A stretch of 58,521 nucleotides of DNA from Phycisphaeraceae bacterium (GTDB lineage: Bacteria; Planctomycetota; Phycisphaerae; Phycisphaerales; UBA1924): the NCBI GenBank assembly GCA_021297895.1, contig JAJTHN010000006.1, positions 1-58,521 on the forward strand, read 5' to 3'. Positions 15,596 to 24,960 of this stretch are shown in pieces. Position numbers and translations under genes: made by a program. Numbering within the stretch: the first letter of the stretch is position 1; each line of letters opens with the position of its first letter. The notes beneath the pieces are model-generated. The model was given only the letters and a program-made list of their open reading frames with translations. It made no database searches and was not told where the DNA came from.

Positions 15596-18250
15596 TCAGT
15601 TGCAGCTGAAGAACGACGAGAAGAACAGCGTAAAGTCGCCGTTATCCACGGTCCCGTCCGGGAATGCGTCCGCATCCGTGTTGGCGATGTCCGCCATGAG
15701 CGCGTTGCTGGACTGCGAGTCGAAGAACGCGGCGAAGAACAGCGTGAAGTCGCCGTTATCGACCGAGCCGTCCGATCCAGGCTCGCCGTCCGTGTTGGCG
15801 ATGTCGGCCAGGCATCCGGTGCCAGGCTGCGCACACGCCGCGGGAATCAGCGGACGGATGACCAGCGAAATGTTCCGCAGCGTGCCGGTATCCACCGAGA
15901 TCAGGTCCACCAGCCGCACCGTCCACGCGCCGTTGGGTTCGATCCCGTTGAGCGTGGCCAGATTGCCCATGGGCCGGAACGAGCCCGACCACGGATTGCC
16001 GGTTGCCGTGATGTTCTGGATGCTGTTCGTCGCGCTGTCATCGAAGAACGTGTTGCAGAAGTTGTTCCCTCCGTTGAAGTTGGCCCCTCCGGGCATGCTC
16101 AGCAACTGAACGGGAACCGACGCCGGCGCGGGCGAATTGAGCGTCACGATCAGATCGCTCACGAAGGAGTGCGTGAGGCCGACGGTCGCGGCGCCTGCTG
16201 TTGCGCTGCAGGTCGTTCCGAGGATGCGGGCATCGATGTCGCCGATGACTTGCCCCGGCGCGAATCCGCTGACATTGATCGTCGCGGTCGTACCAACGGC
16301 ATTGCCATCGGGGATCGCCAGAGTCCCGTTGAACGTGAACGTCTGTGCCGCGCCGAGCCCCGGCGCAGTGCCCGTTGCGATCTCCAGTTCGACGCTCTGC
16401 TCGGGTGCAACGCCGCCACCCGCAAGATCCAGCCTCAGCCGCACCGGCTCGCCGCAGACATGAGCGGGCGAAATCCGCAGCACGAACGACGACAAGTTCG
16501 AGCTGATGGCACCGGGCCCCGCATCTCCGAAAGACGCGTTGGTCGCCGTCACGGTCGCGGTGGGCGTGAGGCTCGTCAGCGTCCCGACCACGCCGCTCGC
16601 GGCCCCGTTGCCGACGTTTGTCGTTTGCACGCTCAGCTTCAACTGCGTCTCGCCCGGGTCGGCGATCCCGTTGCCGTTGCCCGTGCCGCCGGTGTCGTTC
16701 AGCGTCACGCTCGCGCTGGCGAACCGTGCCGCGGGCGCGTTGAGCGAGAAGACGCGGTCGCTGTCGTCCTGCCCGGTACGGCCATCGCCGTCGCGAGCCA
16801 CGACGCGGATCTTCGCGTTGGTCGTCGACACGCCCGTTGGCACGTTCCACACGAACGAACCCGTGTCGGCAATCGCGGAAGCAATCGTCGTCGGATACGT
16901 CGCCCCGCCATCGGTCGAGAGCAGAAGGTCCACGTTGGACACGCTTACATCGTCATCGGTCGACCAGCGAATCGTCACCGGCGACGCGGAGGCGAGCACT
17001 TCTCCACCGGCGGGTGACCGCACCAGCGCACCGGGATTCTCGCCATTCTTGTTCACCGGCACGTGCATCACGATGCAGTGCATCACACCGGCGAGCGATG
17101 CCAGACCGTCGCAGGGAATCTGCACCACCGTCTTGCCCGGCAACGCGGCCTGCACCGCGGCGAGCGCCGTCGCGTTGCTCGGCGAGACCGTCGCGTTGGT
17201 GTACGACGGCATCATCACCAGGTCGTTGACCATCACCATGTTCGTGTAGGTGTAGTGGACGTTGTTTACGAAGCGCGCGGGCACGCGCGTCACCGTCCAC
17301 CCATCCGCGGCCAGCACCGACGCGACATAGTCGCACACGCGGTCCTGCGTCGAGCCGACATCATTCGGCCAGTCCGAGATGATGACGCTGTTGTCACCGA
17401 TGATCTGCATCCACATGTCGATGTGCTGCGTCCCATCGACGAACTCCGGCAGCGGATCCCACAGCTTCAGGTCCACGCCCTGAAACGAGCGATAGGTCGA
17501 GAGCACCCCCGCCTCCGTGAACCCGGGGTTCTCGTACGTCAGCAGACGCGTCGCAAAGGCCCGCCCGTCGCTGGAAAGATGGAAGTTCCCGCCGCCATGA
17601 AGCAGCGGCAGCGAGTACAGCGTGTGGCGATTGAACGCGGAGAAGAACGGCGGAAACGCATCATCGTTCACGCGCGACACCACGTTGTACGGATGATCAA
17701 CGATCGACCGCACATCACCCTCGTAGATGTACCTCGGGCCGTAGTCGCGAATCCAGATCGCATCCGTCGTGCGAATCAGCGGCACCACCCGCGACATGTT
17801 CGCCCCGGCGGCGCTGAGCGTCGGCAGCACCGTGTCGCGCTCCGTGGTCGTGTCGAACGAGATGAACGCCTTGGCGTTTCCTTGGGTCGTTGTCCGCCGA
17901 ACCATTTCCGTCAGAATCGTCGTGAGCGCCGTGCTCGACGGCTCCCACGCGAAGAGCAGCCCTTCCGTCGGGGCATACTCGCCGGGACACACCACCGGGC
18001 CTGACGGCGTAGCCGGCGGCGTAATCCCGTCCTCTCGCACGATCGTCGCCGCGTGAGCCTTCTCAGCCGCCGTCGCGCCCTTGGGAACAGCAGCCCCCTC
18101 CGGATACGTCGGCGCGGGCACGAGCACGGGCTCAATCGGCGTGACCTTGCCCTGCCCCATCGCGGGCGTCAGGCTCCCGGCAATCATCGCGAGCACAACC
18201 ACCGACAACGCAGCCGCCGACACGCCCGTCACTGAAGAGTTCCGCTTCAT
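15596..18250 (-). CDS. Secreted agmatine deiminase/PAD-fold protein with P-domain and dockerin-like repeats
   Basis: An exported 884-residue multidomain protein. A signal peptide (about 1-33, ending SLTPAMGQ) precedes a peptidyl-arginine deiminase/agmatine deiminase domain (about 60-400). The guanidine-enzyme residues are in place: WIRDYGP, GTQHIDMW and the cysteine in GVMHCIVMHVP. An Ig-like segment follows, then a proprotein-convertase P-domain (about 655-805). The end holds two related repeats, each ADIANTD...DGxVDNGDFTLFF, resembling calcium-binding dockerin halves. ATG 18250 has GGGAGAA six bases upstream. Likely hydrolyses agmatine or peptidyl arginine outside the cytoplasm. The local T2SS is a plausible export route, by inference only. 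Confidence 0.8.
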   Translation of the reverse strand: MKRNSSVTGVSAAALSVVVLAMIAGSLTPAMGQGKVTPIEPVLVPAPTYPEGAAVPKGATAAEKAHAATIVREDGITPPATPSGPVVCPGEYAPTEGLLFAWEPSSTALTTILTEMVRRTTTQGNAKAFISFDTTTERDTVLPTLSAAGANMSRVVPLIRTTDAIWIRDYGPRYIYEGDVRSIVDHPYNVVSRVNDDAFPPFFSAFNRHTLYSLPLLHGGGNFHLSSDGRAFATRLLTYENPGFTEAGVLSTYRSFQGVDLKLWDPLPEFVDGTQHIDMWMQIIGDNSVIISDWPNDVGSTQDRVCDYVASVLAADGWTVTRVPARFVNNVHYTYTNMVMVNDLVMMPSYTNATVSPSNATALAAVQAALPGKTVVQIPCDGLASLAGVMHCIVMHVPVNKNGENPGALVRSPAGGEVLASASPVTIRWSTDDDVSVSNVDLLLSTDGGATYPTTIASAIADTGSFVWNVPTGVSTTNAKIRVVARDGDGRTGQDDSDRVFSLNAPAARFASASVTLNDTGGTGNGNGIADPGETQLKLSVQTTNVGNGAASGVVGTLTSLTPTATVTATNASFGDAGPGAISSNLSSFVLRISPAHVCGEPVRLRLDLAGGGVAPEQSVELEIATGTAPGLGAAQTFTFNGTLAIPDGNAVGTTATINVSGFAPGQVIGDIDARILGTTCSATAGAATVGLTHSFVSDLIVTLNSPAPASVPVQLLSMPGGANFNGGNNFCNTFFDDSATNSIQNITATGNPWSGSFRPMGNLATLNGIEPNGAWTVRLVDLISVDTGTLRNISLVIRPLIPAACAQPGTGCLADIANTDGEPGSDGSVDNGDFTLFFAAFFDSQSSNALMADIANTDADAFPDGTVDNGDFTLFFSSFFSCN

Positions 18251-18380
18251 CACTTCTCCCTTGTGGAATCGCCCCGATCACCCGGATCGGCATGCATGTT
18301 GACAATACGCCCCGTAACGCCGCCGGAACCGGCTGCGCACACAGACACCGACCCCCCTTCGTGGCATGTCTATTCGTGTG

Positions 18381-19313
18381 TCAGGCTCCCCGCGGTTCCA
18401 TCGGCATCCTGAATTCTACCACCGCCCCAGCCTCATCCGCCGCGGCCTTGCCCCGGCGCCCAGCAACCGCCCCCCCCGAACGCCCCCCGGCCTCGCCAAG
18501 ATCCTTCACGTTGCCCAGGAAAACGGTCCCGCCGTGCGCATCGATGATCCGGTGCACAATCGCGAGCCCAAGCCCCGTACCGGTCTCCCGGGTAGTAAAA
18601 AACGGATTGAACAGCCGCGGCAGAACATCAGCCGGCACACCCGGACCCGTGTCGCGTACCGACAACACCACCGCCTCCAGCGATCGCCCGTCTGCCCCGA
18701 CCACGCGTCGCTTCGCGCCGCCGAGCCTCAGCACACGCACCGGCGAGCCCGCCTCCTGCATCGCCTGCACCGCGTTGCGGATCACGTTCACCAGCGCTTG
18801 CTGCAGCAGACCCGGATCGGCCAGCACCTCCAGCGAATCCGGCACGTCCACCTCAACCTGAACCCCCACCCACATCGCGTCCTCGGACCGCGACGCCTCG
18901 ATCGCGCTGCGCAGCGCTTCGCCCGCGTCGATCATCATCGGGCGAACACTCACTTCGCGCGAGAACGCCAGCACGTCCGTCACCACGGCGTCAAGCCTGC
19001 GCACCGCCTCGGCGATCTTCCTGGCCGTGGTCTGCTGCGCGGGCATCGCCCCCAGATCCTCCACGAGCATCCGCGCGTACAAACCGATCGACCCGAGGGG
19101 GTTCCGCACCTCGTGCGCGATGCCCGCGGCCATCTCCCCGAGCATCGCCAGGTGCTTGCTCCGCTGCACCTGCCGATTCGCCTCGCTCAGCTCGCCCTTG
19201 AGCCTCGCCACCTCGCCCGTAAGTTGCTCGTGCGTCCGCGTCAGGCGCGAGGTCACCTCGTTCACCGCGCCGAGCAGTTGCTCAAGATCAGTCTGCGACA
19301 TCGATTCGGGCAT
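18381..19313 (-). CDS. Soluble sensor histidine kinase
   Basis: A 310-residue two-component kinase. An N-terminal coiled coil (about 10-45) leads to the H-box AGIAHEVRNPLGSI with its phospho-accepting histidine. The ATP-binding domain follows: N-box NVIRNAVQAM, G1 VRDTGPGVP, F-box LFNPFFTT and G2 GTGLGLAIV. There is no transmembrane segment, so it must sense a cytoplasmic signal. H-boxes of this form are common in the NtrB/AtoS/FlgS group. The upstream gene looks like a FlgN chaperone, which makes a FlgS-like flagellar role possible. I chose ATG 19313 because GGAGGG lies just upstream. No response regulator lies next to it. Confidence 0.85.
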   Translation of the reverse strand: MPESMSQTDLEQLLGAVNEVTSRLTRTHEQLTGEVARLKGELSEANRQVQRSKHLAMLGEMAAGIAHEVRNPLGSIGLYARMLVEDLGAMPAQQTTARKIAEAVRRLDAVVTDVLAFSREVSVRPMMIDAGEALRSAIEASRSEDAMWVGVQVEVDVPDSLEVLADPGLLQQALVNVIRNAVQAMQEAGSPVRVLRLGGAKRRVVGADGRSLEAVVLSVRDTGPGVPADVLPRLFNPFFTTRETGTGLGLAIVHRIIDAHGGTVFLGNVKDLGEAGGRSGGAVAGRRGKAAADEAGAVVEFRMPMEPRGA

Positions 19314-19398
19314 GCGCCCTCCGAACCCCTCTAGCCACACAGTACATCACTGGACACGCCCACCCCACCCGTTGGAACCTGACAGCGACCCCGCACGC

Positions 19399-19932
19399 TC
19401 AGGCCTTGAAGTCCTGCATGGCCGGCCCGCCGGGTAACGGCTGCGCATACGCACCGATCGCGCCGCGCGTCGAGACCGTCTGCGCCAGTTCCTGAGAGAT
19501 CTCCTCGCGCCTGTGGGCCAGCAGCCGCTGGTCGAACTCGTCACGCTCCGTGACGTTTCTCAGGTGTTCATCGATCAACTCGATCTGCCCGCGCAGTACC
19601 TCACGCTCCGAGGTCGAGAGCTTCATGGCGACGCCCACACCGGAGCGCAATTCGCCGAAGTACCGCAGAAACGGCTCGAGCTCGGCGGACAACTCCACCA
19701 GTCGCCGCACCCGAGGCTCGCGCTGGGCCAGAATCGCCAGAACCCGGTTCATCTCGCCCGAGCCCAGCGCCTCGCTCTGCGTCCGGCTCAGCTCGTCCAG
19801 CAGGCGGACAACTTCGAGCTGCTCACCCAGGCATCGCTTGAGTCTGGGCACCCAGCGCGCCGGGTCTTCATGCGTGATCGCGCCCGCTCCCTCGCCCCGC
19901 CCCGCTCCGTCTCCCGACTTCTGGTCGCTCAT
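19399..19932 (-). CDS. FlgN-like helical protein (putative flagellar export chaperone)
   Basis: A 177-residue, almost entirely helical acidic protein. The pattern LLDELSRTQSEALGSGEMNRVLAILAQREPRVRRLVELSAEL, with bulky residues at heptad spacing and a REP turn, is like FlgN, the chaperone that holds hook-junction proteins FlgK and FlgL before export. The match is to a low-complexity coiled-coil family, so it is tentative. ATG 19932 is preceded by the strong Shine-Dalgarno AAGGAGGG. The histidine kinase follows 85 bases downstream on the same strand. No other flagellar gene is in the window. Confidence 0.5.
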   Translation of the reverse strand: MSDQKSGDGAGRGEGAGAITHEDPARWVPRLKRCLGEQLEVVRLLDELSRTQSEALGSGEMNRVLAILAQREPRVRRLVELSAELEPFLRYFGELRSGVGVAMKLSTSEREVLRGQIELIDEHLRNVTERDEFDQRLLAHRREEISQELAQTVSTRGAIGAYAQPLPGGPAMQDFKA

Positions 19933-19997
19933 TGCTGTGCCCTCCTTGGCTTGTGCTCCCGCGCTCACGCGGAATGTACCGCGAACTCCGTCGCTCA

Positions 19998-22625
19998 CTA
20001 TTGCTCCGCCGCGTTCCCCGCCCCGGCCGTTGCGCTCGTGTCGTCGAGCCTCCGCTGATCCTCGATGGCCATCGACGCCTCGAACCACTTCTCCCAGTGG
20101 CGACGCTCCATCGGCAGCAGCGGGTCGTTGAACGCATCCTCGGGCATCGCCGCGAGCTGCCGCTTGGCCCGCTCGTTGGCCGTCGCCGCCTCGCTCCACT
20201 GTTTCTGCGCCGCGTACGCCGCGACGATCTGCGTCAGCGCCACCAGCGACGCGGGCTGGTTCGCGTAGCGCTGGGCCGCGGTGTCGTACGCCGCGATCGC
20301 CCCGGCGTAATCCTCCCGCTCCATCGCGATGTCACCCTTGAAGAACATCGCGTTGCGCTGCTGCACGATCTCCAGCTCGCTCATCCCGCTTCGATCCCGC
20401 GCTTCGAGATCCTCCAGCACCCGCTCGAGCAGCGAGGCGCCGTCGCTCAGGCGTTGCGCTCGCATCTGCACCAGAGCCTGCCGCTCACCCTGCGGCATCG
20501 CGCTGAGCAACGTCTGACGAATCGCCGCCGCCTCGAGCCGATTCGCGTCCGCCAGCTTGTACATCAGCGTCGTCCGCCGCGGCACGGCCGGATACCGCTC
20601 CAGCACCTCCGCCAACCGCGAAATCGCCTCCGGATAACGCCCCTGGCGATGGTACAACTCGCCCAGTTCCACCAGCGCATCGCGGAACTCGATCGACTCC
20701 GGCGACAGCAGCGTGCCGTCGACCATCTCCCGAAGCAGTCCCTCGGCCTGCTCATCATTGCTCTCGTCGCTGTCTAGCAACAGACACCGCGACAGCGGCA
20801 CCACGGCACGGTCCGCCCACAGCGTCGCCCCCGGCGGGCCCTGCCTGCCGCTCGGTCCCGCGGCGTCATCCCGGATCACCGCGGCACGAAGCTGCCGATA
20901 CAGCGACGCCGCCGTCACATAATCCCGATCCGCCTGAAAGTTCTGCGCAAGCCGGAACCTCGCCTCGCTCTTGCGAGCGTCATCGTCGGCAGCGCCGTCG
21001 ATGTACGACTGGAACGCCTCTTTCGCCGAAGGCCGATCTCCGGCCTTGTCGAACGCTTCCGCGGCATTCCAGAGCGACTGCATGTACGCCGGGTTGTCGT
21101 TGACAACCACCGCACGGGCGTGCTCGCGGAAGTAGGCACCCGCGTCGAGCAGGTGCCGCTTGAGCTGCGACGCCGAGACGCTCGTCTGCCCGCCATCGCT
21201 CGAGCCATCTCCAACCACCGCCTCGGCCTCATCGGCCATCCGCAGGTGCGCCTGCGCCATCGCCAGAAGCACATCCGCCGGGCGATCCGCCGGTTCGGCA
21301 CCCGCGGTGCCGCTGCGCTCCTGCGCGAGCGTCCACGCACGCTCGGCCAACTGGGCATACTGCAGGGCCCGCGCCGGCTCGCGTTCGAAGCGGTCGGTGT
21401 GCAGCGTCATCAGTTCCGCACGCACCATTTCCGGCGCAAGGTCGCGACGAGCGTCACGCTCGCTCGCACGCGTCGCGCCAGCTTCCTTGCTCATCTCGTC
21501 GAGGACCTTCTGGAAGTTCTCCAGTGCGCCGTCATCATCGCCGAGCGCCGCGTTCGCCTGAGCGAGGCCGAACAGCGCGGGCATCAGCACCGACGTGCCC
21601 TGATACTCATCCCGCACTTGCGCGTACTTCTCGCGAGCCTCTTCCAGCTGCCCCGTCGCACGCAGGATCTGTGCCTGCAGCAGACGCGTCTCCCCCGCCA
21701 TGGGCGAAACGCCCTGCATCAACCGCAGCGCCGAGTCGAGTTGCCGCTGGGCCTGCGGATACTGCTGCACGCCCGCGTACGCCTTGCCCAACAGGAACTG
21801 CAGTTCCGCCTTGCGATCATCGCGTAGCGATGCGGACGCATCAAGCCTGGGCAGCGACCGCAGAAGCACCGCGATCGCCTCGTCGTAGTAGTCGCCGCTG
21901 AGCCGGAGCTCGGTCTGCCGCGCCAGTGCCCAGGCGCGATCGTCAACGCTCGCGCCGGGGTTGTCCATCAGTTCGTTGAGCAGATTCAGCGTCATGTCGC
22001 CGCGGAGATCGCCCGACTTGAGATTCGTCTCCACGACGCGCATGTAAAGCCGCATCCGCCGATCACGCTCGGTCTCGGGCAGGGACTTGGCGATCGACAC
22101 CGCCTCATCAACGTTCCCGATGCCGAGTTTGGACTCGGCGATCGCGACTCGGTCGGCGTTGGTCAGCTTGGCCCCGAGTTCCTCCGCGCGGGCATAGTCG
22201 GCCACGACCGCGCGATGGTTCTCCTCGCGGTTGATGCCCAGCCGCTGCTGACCCTGAGCGATCGAGCGGGCACGCAGCAGGTGGAACTCCATCAACTGCT
22301 GCTCGCCGAGCATCCCCGCCTCGATCGCCGGCGCGACCTTGCTGTTGAGCGTCTCGATGACCGCCTCGTACTCCGTCGCCTCAAACTGCTCCTGCGCCAA
22401 CCGCATCGGTGCCAGCGGATCAGCCTTGGGTGCCCGCACCACGGCCATCGCCACACCGCCGACAAGCAACCCCGTCGCCAGCAGCATCACGGGAATCGGC
22501 CAGACCGCTCTCCAGTCAACGCTCGGCCGAAGACTCGCCGCGAGCGCATCGCCACCACCCGACGCCGCACCGGCTCCGCCCCCGGGAGTGCCCGTCGTCC
22601 CTGGCTTGGCTGTCGGCTCGCTCAC
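19998..22625 (-). CDS. Membrane-anchored TPR-repeat protein
   Basis: An 875-residue protein. A Gly/Ala-rich N-terminus of about 40 residues precedes one transmembrane segment (WPIPVMLLATGLLVGGVAMAVV). The rest is a long helical array of tetratricopeptide-like repeats, e.g. LQAQILRATGQLEEAREKYAQV, LAQANAALGDDDGALENFQKV and LGELYHRQGRYPEAISRLAEVL. Such repeats mediate protein-protein contacts; no enzymatic domain is seen. I prefer GTG 22625, which has GGGAG five bases upstream, over ATG 22682, which has none. Topology puts the repeats on the periplasmic side, by inference. Partner unknown. Confidence 0.75.
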   Translation of the reverse strand: MSEPTAKPGTTGTPGGGAGAASGGGDALAASLRPSVDWRAVWPIPVMLLATGLLVGGVAMAVVRAPKADPLAPMRLAQEQFEATEYEAVIETLNSKVAPAIEAGMLGEQQLMEFHLLRARSIAQGQQRLGINREENHRAVVADYARAEELGAKLTNADRVAIAESKLGIGNVDEAVSIAKSLPETERDRRMRLYMRVVETNLKSGDLRGDMTLNLLNELMDNPGASVDDRAWALARQTELRLSGDYYDEAIAVLLRSLPRLDASASLRDDRKAELQFLLGKAYAGVQQYPQAQRQLDSALRLMQGVSPMAGETRLLQAQILRATGQLEEAREKYAQVRDEYQGTSVLMPALFGLAQANAALGDDDGALENFQKVLDEMSKEAGATRASERDARRDLAPEMVRAELMTLHTDRFEREPARALQYAQLAERAWTLAQERSGTAGAEPADRPADVLLAMAQAHLRMADEAEAVVGDGSSDGGQTSVSASQLKRHLLDAGAYFREHARAVVVNDNPAYMQSLWNAAEAFDKAGDRPSAKEAFQSYIDGAADDDARKSEARFRLAQNFQADRDYVTAASLYRQLRAAVIRDDAAGPSGRQGPPGATLWADRAVVPLSRCLLLDSDESNDEQAEGLLREMVDGTLLSPESIEFRDALVELGELYHRQGRYPEAISRLAEVLERYPAVPRRTTLMYKLADANRLEAAAIRQTLLSAMPQGERQALVQMRAQRLSDGASLLERVLEDLEARDRSGMSELEIVQQRNAMFFKGDIAMEREDYAGAIAAYDTAAQRYANQPASLVALTQIVAAYAAQKQWSEAATANERAKRQLAAMPEDAFNDPLLPMERRHWEKWFEASMAIEDQRRLDDTSATAGAGNAAEQ

Positions 22626-22884
22626 GCACGCTCCCGTCGCATCGTCGTGCGACCATCCCGAAATCCGCGTCACGCGCCGCATCGGCCGCGCGCACCTTCC
22701 CCGCCACGCACCACCGCACTGCTCCCTTTATCGGGAAAAGCCCCCCAACCTCTGCACCCCCCTCGCATTCTGCTCGAAACCGCGGCCCGACCTGCCCCCT
22801 CCCCAGCCCCACCTATCGGCACTCAATGGCCTGATTTCGCCGATGACCACCGTCGCCGATGGGGTTATCGCCCCTGCCGCCCCC

Positions 22885-24960
22885 TCAGTCGCGGTCCTGT
22901 CCCTCGCGGCCATCGCCGCCACGCTGACCGCCCGGCTGCGGCTCAGGGGCATCCACGACCACCGCCGAACGCGTCAGAACATCGCCGACATGCCGCCCAT
23001 TCGCGTCGAAGAACATCACAAGCCCGAACGGTGGCGTCCACTTGAACACGTTCCGAACCACACACCGCAGCAGTCCGACCGGCTCGTAGCCGTCGCCGTC
23101 GGGCATCTGGGTACCCGCGTCATCTTGCGCCGGATCCTCGCCATCATCGGCCTCGTGAGCATCTCCGTCGCCGCTACGCACCAGCTTGCTCGCCGCCTTG
23201 TCGCCGCCCTTGAACACCGCCGTCACGACCAGCCCGCCGGTCACGAACTTGCCCAAAGACCGGCCCGTGCGCCACTCCAGCAGCGCATTCACGCCCATCG
23301 TGACCGTCAGCATCGTAAACAGCGGCCAGAGACCATCTTCCGACATCCCGCCCGGCCGCAACCCGAGAATGCCCAGCGGGGTTGTCCCGAACGCCAGGCA
23401 CGCCACGAGCATCCCCGGCACGATGTCAATCAGCGCGCCGTTGACCCGGACCGAAAGCGGCGCAAGCGCCATGCCCCGAGGAAGCCAGAACGTCTGCCGG
23501 CTCTCGCTCCGCAGCACAAACAGCAGCACCGCCACGATCATCACCGCCAGAATCGCCGAAAGCGCGAAGAACTCCCGCTGCGTGATCGGCCCCTCCCGCC
23601 GCGATGTGCCCTCGTAGAGATCCGCGCGGCCACTATGGACCGACACCTCGCGCACCTGCAGACCTCGCCCCGACGCATCCGCTCGGCCCGATGGAGCGAT
23701 AACCCCTTCGACACGCGCCGACTCTGTCGCCGCATCATCGCCAACGCCAACCGCGGCGGTCACACCGCCCGTCGGCGGGCTCCACATCACCACCACACGC
23801 CCCGCTCCATCCATCGGCACCACCGCGACCGGCAGCCCCACCCCGTCGACCGGCGAAAGCTCCACCTCTCCAGCGACACCGCTGCGAACAACGGACATCC
23901 GCACTTCGCCCCGCCCGCCGCCCGGGCCGGGCTCAACCCGTGTCCGCACGATCTGGCCATCGACGATCGACACCCGCTCGTACGGTCCCGCCGTCGTTGG
24001 CAGCGTGCCGATTCCCGCATCCTCCCACTTTGCGACACCATCAGAAATCGTCGCCGTCCCGGCCCCGCTCCCGCCCTGGGCCTCCGACCCGGGCGTTGAC
24101 GCCGCGGCATCAACGTCGACCAGCCGCATCGCCCGCTGACCCGCGAACGACAGCACGACACCGCGCGCCGTTCCAACGACCGTCCACGCGGCTCGCGATG
24201 ACGGTGCCCTGCCCGCCATCGACGACGGCAGGTCGATGCGCAGCCAGCGGGAACCGACCAGCGCGAACAGCTCGGGGCCGTTCTCACCCGAGAGCATGGC
24301 GATCAACTGCCCACCACCGCCCGCGGCGGCGATGAGCTCCCCATCGCCCGGCAACGAAGACACGGCCTCCGGCCCACCAACCGGGCGATACTCCCATCCA
24401 AACACGGTCGGGCTCACGTCGATCCGCGCCGCTTCCATCATCGATACGCGGCGATGCATCCGCGATTGTCCTGCTGGCGCAGCAAACGGCCCGCCCGGCT
24501 CCGGAGCAAAGAAGAAAAACACCCGGGCTCCATCGGCCGCGAGTGCTTCGGGCGGGCGATTGAGTTCCACGACGCGGCGGACCGTGCCGGGCTTGCCGCC
24601 GCTGCCTTGGCCTCTTGGCGGCAGATGCACGAGCGACCATGAATCGCCGCTGACACGCTGCGAAGGCAGCCGCATCACGGCCCAGCCGTGCCCGCTGCGT
24701 TCGCCGTTACCAGCCGACGCTTCCAGGGCAGCCCCAACCGCGAGCAACACTTTGGACTCCGGTGCCGTCGCCGCGCCGCCCGTCGCGGCCTGAACGGACT
24801 TCGCCGCGGAGGACGACGACTCTTCCGGCTGAGCCGCGGCTCCGCGGGCGACCGCGAGCACGCACAGCACCGCCGCGGCCAGCAGGCCGAACACACCGGC
24901 CACACGTCCCGCGGTCGCCGTCGATCGCCCACGATCACAACCACTCTTCATCGTGCTCAC
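22885..24960 (-). CDS. RDD-family membrane protein with large N-terminal extracytoplasmic domain
   Basis: A 691-residue protein. A signal or anchor sequence (about 20-44) is followed by some 420 residues of strand-rich, possibly beta-propeller-like sequence (e.g. FAALVGSRWLRIDLPSS-like blocks and MRLVDVDA). A transmembrane helix lies near 475-495. The RDD domain (about 505-620) has LAPLSVRVNGALIDIVPGML and the conserved NALLEWRTGRSLGKF. The role of RDD proteins is mostly unknown; transport has been proposed for some. GTG 24960 overlaps the TGA of the lipoprotein gene upstream, so the two are translationally coupled. Confidence 0.75.
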   Translation of the reverse strand: MSTMKSGCDRGRSTATAGRVAGVFGLLAAAVLCVLAVARGAAAQPEESSSSAAKSVQAATGGAATAPESKVLLAVGAALEASAGNGERSGHGWAVMRLPSQRVSGDSWSLVHLPPRGQGSGGKPGTVRRVVELNRPPEALAADGARVFFFFAPEPGGPFAAPAGQSRMHRRVSMMEAARIDVSPTVFGWEYRPVGGPEAVSSLPGDGELIAAAGGGGQLIAMLSGENGPELFALVGSRWLRIDLPSSMAGRAPSSRAAWTVVGTARGVVLSFAGQRAMRLVDVDAAASTPGSEAQGGSGAGTATISDGVAKWEDAGIGTLPTTAGPYERVSIVDGQIVRTRVEPGPGGGRGEVRMSVVRSGVAGEVELSPVDGVGLPVAVVPMDGAGRVVVMWSPPTGGVTAAVGVGDDAATESARVEGVIAPSGRADASGRGLQVREVSVHSGRADLYEGTSRREGPITQREFFALSAILAVMIVAVLLFVLRSESRQTFWLPRGMALAPLSVRVNGALIDIVPGMLVACLAFGTTPLGILGLRPGGMSEDGLWPLFTMLTVTMGVNALLEWRTGRSLGKFVTGGLVVTAVFKGGDKAASKLVRSGDGDAHEADDGEDPAQDDAGTQMPDGDGYEPVGLLRCVVRNVFKWTPPFGLVMFFDANGRHVGDVLTRSAVVVDAPEPQPGGQRGGDGREGQDRD

